Assembly (NCBI GenBank): GCA_934131055.1
Contig: CAKOZB010000067.1
Coordinates: 1 to 7,681, forward strand
Source of the DNA: an uncultured Clostridia bacterium
GTDB taxonomy: Bacteria > Bacillota > Clostridia > TANB77 > CAG-508
DNA length: 7,681 bases
Direction: 5' to 3'
Shown: piece after piece, positions 5,072 to 7,681 of the stretch
How the letters are laid out: every line of letters starts with the position of its first letter
How positions within the stretch are numbered: the stretch's first letter is position 1
Program-made: the position numbers and the translations under genes
The notes under the pieces: generated by a model
The model's input: the letters and a program-made list of their open reading frames with translations, nothing else
What the model was told of the DNA's origin: nothing
The model's database searches: none

Positions 5072-7681
5072 TTATAAAACAAATTTCTTTATTAATACTA
5101 CTCCTGAAGATAATATTACAAGTACTGCTAAACTTATTGTTGTAAATGTTTTTATTTGTCCTGTTTGTACGCCTACAGATACTGGAGCATCATCTATATC
5201 GTCTTCACCTTTTTTGTTATTGTCTGGTGTTGAGTCTATATCTGGGCTGTTGAAATCGTTATGATCTTTGCTTATTTCTGCCCAGTTGTCCATTACTCCG
5301 AAGTTTTCTGAATCGTTAATCCATGTTAACAATACTTCAACTTCTGTTGTATCTCCTGGTTGTAATAATATGTCTTTTGTCTGGTCTGTTGTTATCGTCT
5401 TTTCGTCTATTTGCTTCCATAATGGGTTATCTTCTGGTACAAATTTTAGTCCGTTTGGAATATAGTCTTTCAATTCTTTTGCATATCCTGCTATATTTCC
5501 TTCGTTTTTAACTCTTATTTTGTATCTGAATTTTATTGTTACTTTGTTTATTTTGCTCTTTTTTAAGTCAACCTTTACAACATCTTCTGGGTCATCTTCT
5601 GCCTTGTGTCCAGATTCTATTATTTTATCTTCCCCATTTTCTGTTACGATTGCTTGTGTTACCCATTTTCTTAAGCTTAAGTCGAAATATTGTACCTTAA
5701 CTTTTTCTATGTCTTGGTCGTCTTCTCCCTCATTCCATTTATCTGGAACTGAGTCTTGGTCTGTAACATCATTTCCATCTTTGTCTGAGTCTTTTGATAT
5801 TTGAGCTTGGTTTATTAAAATTCTATCTGATGTATTTGGTTCTGTTACTTCAAATGCAACTTTTACATCTCTGTAATCTAATTTTTCCCCATCAAATGCT
5901 TTTAATAAGTTAGCTCCTGCTGTTTTTTCTTGTTCTTTTGATAGATAATCTGTTACTATTGAAACTGCCTCATCTAAGTTTTCTGTTTCTTTTCCATCTT
6001 TATCTAACATTTTCCATCTGTACTCTATGTTAGTCTTATTATCTGTTAAGAATTTTAAACCTTGTGGCATATCATCTTTTATTTCACTTGCATATCCGTC
6101 CATTTCACCTTCGTTAAATACTCTAATTGTATAGGTTACTATGTTTCCGTTTGATACAAGTACTGGATCTTTTGGATGATCATATTTTGCTGTTGTACTG
6201 CTTCCATCTTTTATTGGAGTAACATCAACTTGTGGTATTCTACTTGTTATTTCTGTATTATTTACTGCTGTTATGAATTTTCTTAATGATAAGTCGAATT
6301 TTACAAGTGTTACTTTTTCAAAGTCATCATCATCTTCTTGTCCAGGTACATAATCTTTTTTACTTTCATCATCTTTATATCCTGGTCTGTCTTCTGGAAT
6401 TTTTACATTGTCTTCTTTAGAATCTCTATCTGTAACTTTGTTTCCTTCTCCATCAGTAAAGTCTGATATATCTGCTAAGTTTGTTATTTTGCTTGGCATT
6501 GGATCTGTTGAAACTACTTTACAAGCTACCTTTACTTCTTTATAAGATAATGTTGTTCCATCAAATGCTTGTATTTTGTTTTCTCCAGCCACTTTTTCAT
6601 TTGCCTTAGATAAGTATGATGTTTTTATTACTTTTGAATCTGTGCTATCAACTGTCCAACCATATTTTTTATTTGTTTCATTATCTTTAACAAATTCTAA
6701 TTGGTCTGGTAAGTGGTCTTTAATTTCTTCCACATATCCATCTACTTGACCTTCATTGTATACTCTTATTGTATATTCAACTACTGCTCCTAATGAAACT
6801 TTTACAGGCTCTTTTGAGTGATTATAAATTGCAGTTGTTCCTGTTCCATTTTTCAAAGGTGTTGTGTCAACTTGTGGAATTCTGCTCTTTATTTCTGTAT
6901 TATTTACTTTTGTGATGAATTTTCTTAAAGCTAAATCAAATTCTTTTATTTTTAGTTTTTCGAAATCATCATCATCTTGTTGTCCTGGTACATAATCTTT
7001 TCCTATTTCATCATCTTTATATCCTGGTAAATCAGATGGAATATTTACATTATTTTCTTGTGAATCTCTATCTGTTACCTTATTTCCATTACCATCTGTG
7101 AAATCTGATATATCCGCAATATTTGTAATTTTTGTTGGCATTGGCTCTGTTGAAACTACTTTACATGCTACTTTTACATCTTTGTAATCTAATTTTGTTC
7201 CATCAAAAGCCTTAATCTTATTGTCTCCTTCTGTAGTTTCATTTGCCTTTGATAAATATTTTGTTTTAATTATTTTTGAATTATTGCTATCAACTGTCCA
7301 ACCATATTTTGTATTTATTTCGTTTCCAGCAATAAATTCAAGTTGATCTGGTAAATGGTCTGTTATTTCTTCTACATAGCCATCTACTTCAGCTTCGTTA
7401 TATACTCTAATTGTGTATTCAACTACATCTCCGATTGCAACAGATATTGGAGTTTTTGGATGATTATATGTAGCTGTTGTTGCAGTTCCGTCTGCTAGCT
7501 TGCTAACATCTGGTTGTGGAATTCTGCTTGTTATTTCTTCATCATTTAATTTTGTAATGAATTTTCTTAAAGCTAAATCAAATTCTTTTATTTTTAGTTT
7601 TTCAAAATCATCATCATCTTGTTGTCCTGGTACATAATCTTTTCCTATTTCATCATCTTTATATCCTGGTAAATCAGATGG
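5072..7681 (-). CDS. Large repetitive cell-surface protein with DUF11/isopeptide-type modules, N-terminus beyond the window edge
   Basis: The frame is open from the right edge to TAA 5074-5072: 869 residues, with the start off-window. An ATG at 7141 is internal to a repeat unit and is not the start. The protein is a chain of modules each opening with FDLxLRKFIT (Phe codons at 7582, 6940, 6298 and 5686). Each continues with a DUF11-like strand pattern (YTIRVYNEG...GYVEEIKDHLP..L.F), ends with an N-x-A-x-I strand (TNIADIS, INQAQIS, DNWAEIS), and is joined to the next by an acidic linker containing VPGQ.DDDDFEK or a shorter version. The Lys of LRK and the Asn of NxAxI sit where such folds often form internal isopeptide bonds (inference). 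The C-terminus is a cell-wall anchoring tail: GVQTG (VQTG at 5170-5159), about 19 hydrophobic residues, then KKFVL. It is probably a wall-attached adhesin, stalk or fibre. Partner or ligand unknown. Confidence 0.88.
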   Translation of the reverse strand, partial: PSDLPGYKDDEIGKDYVPGQQDDDDFEKLKIKEFDLALRKFITKLNDEEITSRIPQPDVSKLADGTATTATYNHPKTPISVAIGDVVEYTIRVYNEAEVDGYVEEITDHLPDQLEFIAGNEINTKYGWTVDSNNSKIIKTKYLSKANETTEGDNKIKAFDGTKLDYKDVKVACKVVSTEPMPTKITNIADISDFTDGNGNKVTDRDSQENNVNIPSDLPGYKDDEIGKDYVPGQQDDDDFEKLKIKEFDLALRKFITKVNNTEIKSRIPQVDTTPLKNGTGTTAIYNHSKEPVKVSLGAVVEYTIRVYNEGQVDGYVEEIKDHLPDQLEFVKDNETNKKYGWTVDSTDSKVIKTSYLSKANEKVAGENKIQAFDGTTLSYKEVKVACKVVSTDPMPSKITNLADISDFTDGEGNKVTDRDSKEDNVKIPEDRPGYKDDESKKDYVPGQEDDDDFEKVTLVKFDLSLRKFITAVNNTEITSRIPQVDVTPIKDGSSTTAKYDHPKDPVLVSNGNIVTYTIRVFNEGEMDGYASEIKDDMPQGLKFLTDNKTNIEYRWKMLDKDGKETENLDEAVSIVTDYLSKEQEKTAGANLLKAFDGEKLDYRDVKVAFEVTEPNTSDRILINQAQISKDSDKDGNDVTDQDSVPDKWNEGEDDQDIEKVKVQYFDLSLRKWVTQAIVTENGEDKIIESGHKAEDDPEDVVKVDLKKSKINKVTIKFRYKIRVKNEGNIAGYAKELKDYIPNGLKFVPEDNPLWKQIDEKTITTDQTKDILLQPGDTTEVEVLLTWINDSENFGVMDNWAEISKDHNDFNSPDIDSTPDNNKKGEDDIDDAPVSVGVQTGQIKTFTTISLAVLVILSSGVVLIKKFVL
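5075..5173 (-). other. C-terminal sortase-like sorting signal with a GVQTG motif
   Basis: The last 33 residues have the tripartite form of a cell-wall sorting signal: a pentapeptide ending in TG (GVQTG), a hydrophobic stretch (FTTISLAVLVILSSGVVLI) and a short basic tail (KKFVL). The Leu-Pro of LPXTG is missing. Either a sortase with altered specificity acts here, or the segment is a plain membrane anchor. Confidence 0.6.
5687..6298 (-). repeat. Surface-protein repeat unit C (612 bases)
   Basis: Third module of the array in reading order, 204 residues. It keeps FDLSLRKFITAVNNTEI and the SRIPQVD segment but diverges in the middle, where an insertion reads WKMLDKDGKETENLDEA. It uses INQAQIS and a shorter linker (DKWNEGEDDQDIEK) instead of the Gly-Tyr-rich one. 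It also carries the best calcium-loop-like sequence, DSDKDGNDVTDQ. Confidence 0.8.
5750..5791 (-). other. Calcium-loop-like segment DSDKDGNDVTDQDS in unit C
   Basis: The residues fit the D-x-D-x-D-G start of an EF-hand or dockerin-type loop, with Val at the usual hydrophobic position and a further Asp at position 11. The equivalent places in units A and B read DFTDGNGNKVTD or DFTDGEGNKVTD, which keep fewer ligands. Calcium binding is inferred from pattern only. Confidence 0.45.
6299..6940 (-). repeat. Surface-protein repeat unit B (642 bases)
   Basis: A 214-residue module with exactly the same length as unit A and no gaps against it; by eye about 70% of residues match. It includes TNLADISDFTDGEGNKVTDRDS and the linker with VPGQEDDDDFEK. 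Confidence 0.85.
6908..7039 (-). repeat. Near-identical 132-base copy, proximal to the gene's 3' end
   Basis: This stretch matches 7550-7681 with only two mismatches by direct comparison (6914 against 7556, 6962 against 7604). It encodes the linker and the start of the next module. The copy reaches the window edge, so its true length is at least 132 bases. Confidence 0.9.
6941..7582 (-). repeat. Surface-protein repeat unit A (642 bases)
   Basis: The first complete module in the window, 214 residues, in register with unit B. A further partial unit (7583-7681) precedes it and repeats the linker sequence, so the array continues past the right edge. The total number of units is unknown. Confidence 0.85.
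7550..7681 (-). repeat. Near-identical 132-base copy, at the right edge
   Basis: Partner of 6908-7039, offset by 642 bases. Flanking parts of units A and B are much more diverged than this block, which points to recent recombination or gene conversion inside the array. Confidence 0.9.

Noticed and set aside
5159..5173. Canonical LPXTG sortase motif
   Set aside because: The sequence reads GVQTG; Leu and Pro are both absent. It is listed as a variant signal instead.
5049..5804. Several open plus-strand frames of 60-95 codons
   Set aside because: All lie antisense to the surface-protein gene, have no conserved motif, and are rich in Ser/Leu/Phe as expected from reading Asp/Lys/Glu codons backwards.
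7139..7141. ATG 7141 as the start of the surface protein
   Set aside because: The frame is open upstream and encodes a further full repeat unit and part of another. The Met is the conserved one in the P-M-P-(T/S)-K-I-T-N segment of the repeat.
5072..7681. CRISPR array or mobile-element repeats as the cause of the periodic sequence
   Set aside because: The 642-base period is in frame, encodes matching protein modules and has no short direct-repeat/spacer pattern, terminal inverted repeats or transposase.

Overview
The window is AT-rich DNA in which every supported gene lies on the minus strand, so transcription runs from right to left. Shine-Dalgarno sequences are strong, promoters have a sigma-A type TTGACA/TATAAT form, all visible stop codons are TAA, and a gdpP gene is present. 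Together these suggest a low-GC Firmicute, most likely an anaerobic Clostridia-type (possibly gut) bacterium. The genus cannot be named from the sequence alone.

Layout in transcription order: (1) 7681-5072, the C-terminal 869 residues of a large, acidic, repetitive surface protein. It has about 214-residue DUF11/isopeptide-type modules and ends in a sortase-like signal whose pentapeptide is GVQTG rather than LPXTG. Its N-terminus is beyond the right edge. (2) A strong hairpin terminator, then a TTTACT-N17-TATAAT promoter, then 4946-3987, an N-terminally membrane-anchored protein with three Ig-like extracellular modules. (3) A weak hairpin and a leader carrying a tandem 8-mer, then 3829-2906, a receiver-GGDEF protein. 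Its receiver has lost the phospho-acceptor Asp (Asn instead) and its signature is GGDDF. (4) A clear terminator and a near-consensus promoter, then 2668-1709, a degenerate, C-terminally truncated relative of AMP-forming acyl-CoA synthetases that has lost the ATP-binding P-loop. (5) A near-consensus promoter, then 1581 to the left edge, gdpP, the membrane c-di-AMP phosphodiesterase. The window holds its membrane, PAS, degenerate GGDEF and DHH parts; the DHHA1 end is cut off.

Four of the five genes have a recognisable promoter in the window and three are followed by hairpins, so this looks like a row of mostly independent transcription units rather than one operon. The exception may be the synthetase-like gene and gdpP: I see no terminator between them. 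Two themes recur. One is cell-surface architecture (genes 1 and 2). The other is nucleotide signalling or nucleotide-binding folds with altered active sites (genes 3 and 4), next to a real c-di-AMP hydrolase. A functional link between the themes is a hypothesis, not something the sequence shows. There are no RNA genes, insertion sequences, CRISPR arrays or phage genes that I can support. No gene-free stretch exceeds 300 bases; the longest gap, 2669-2905, holds a terminator and a promoter.
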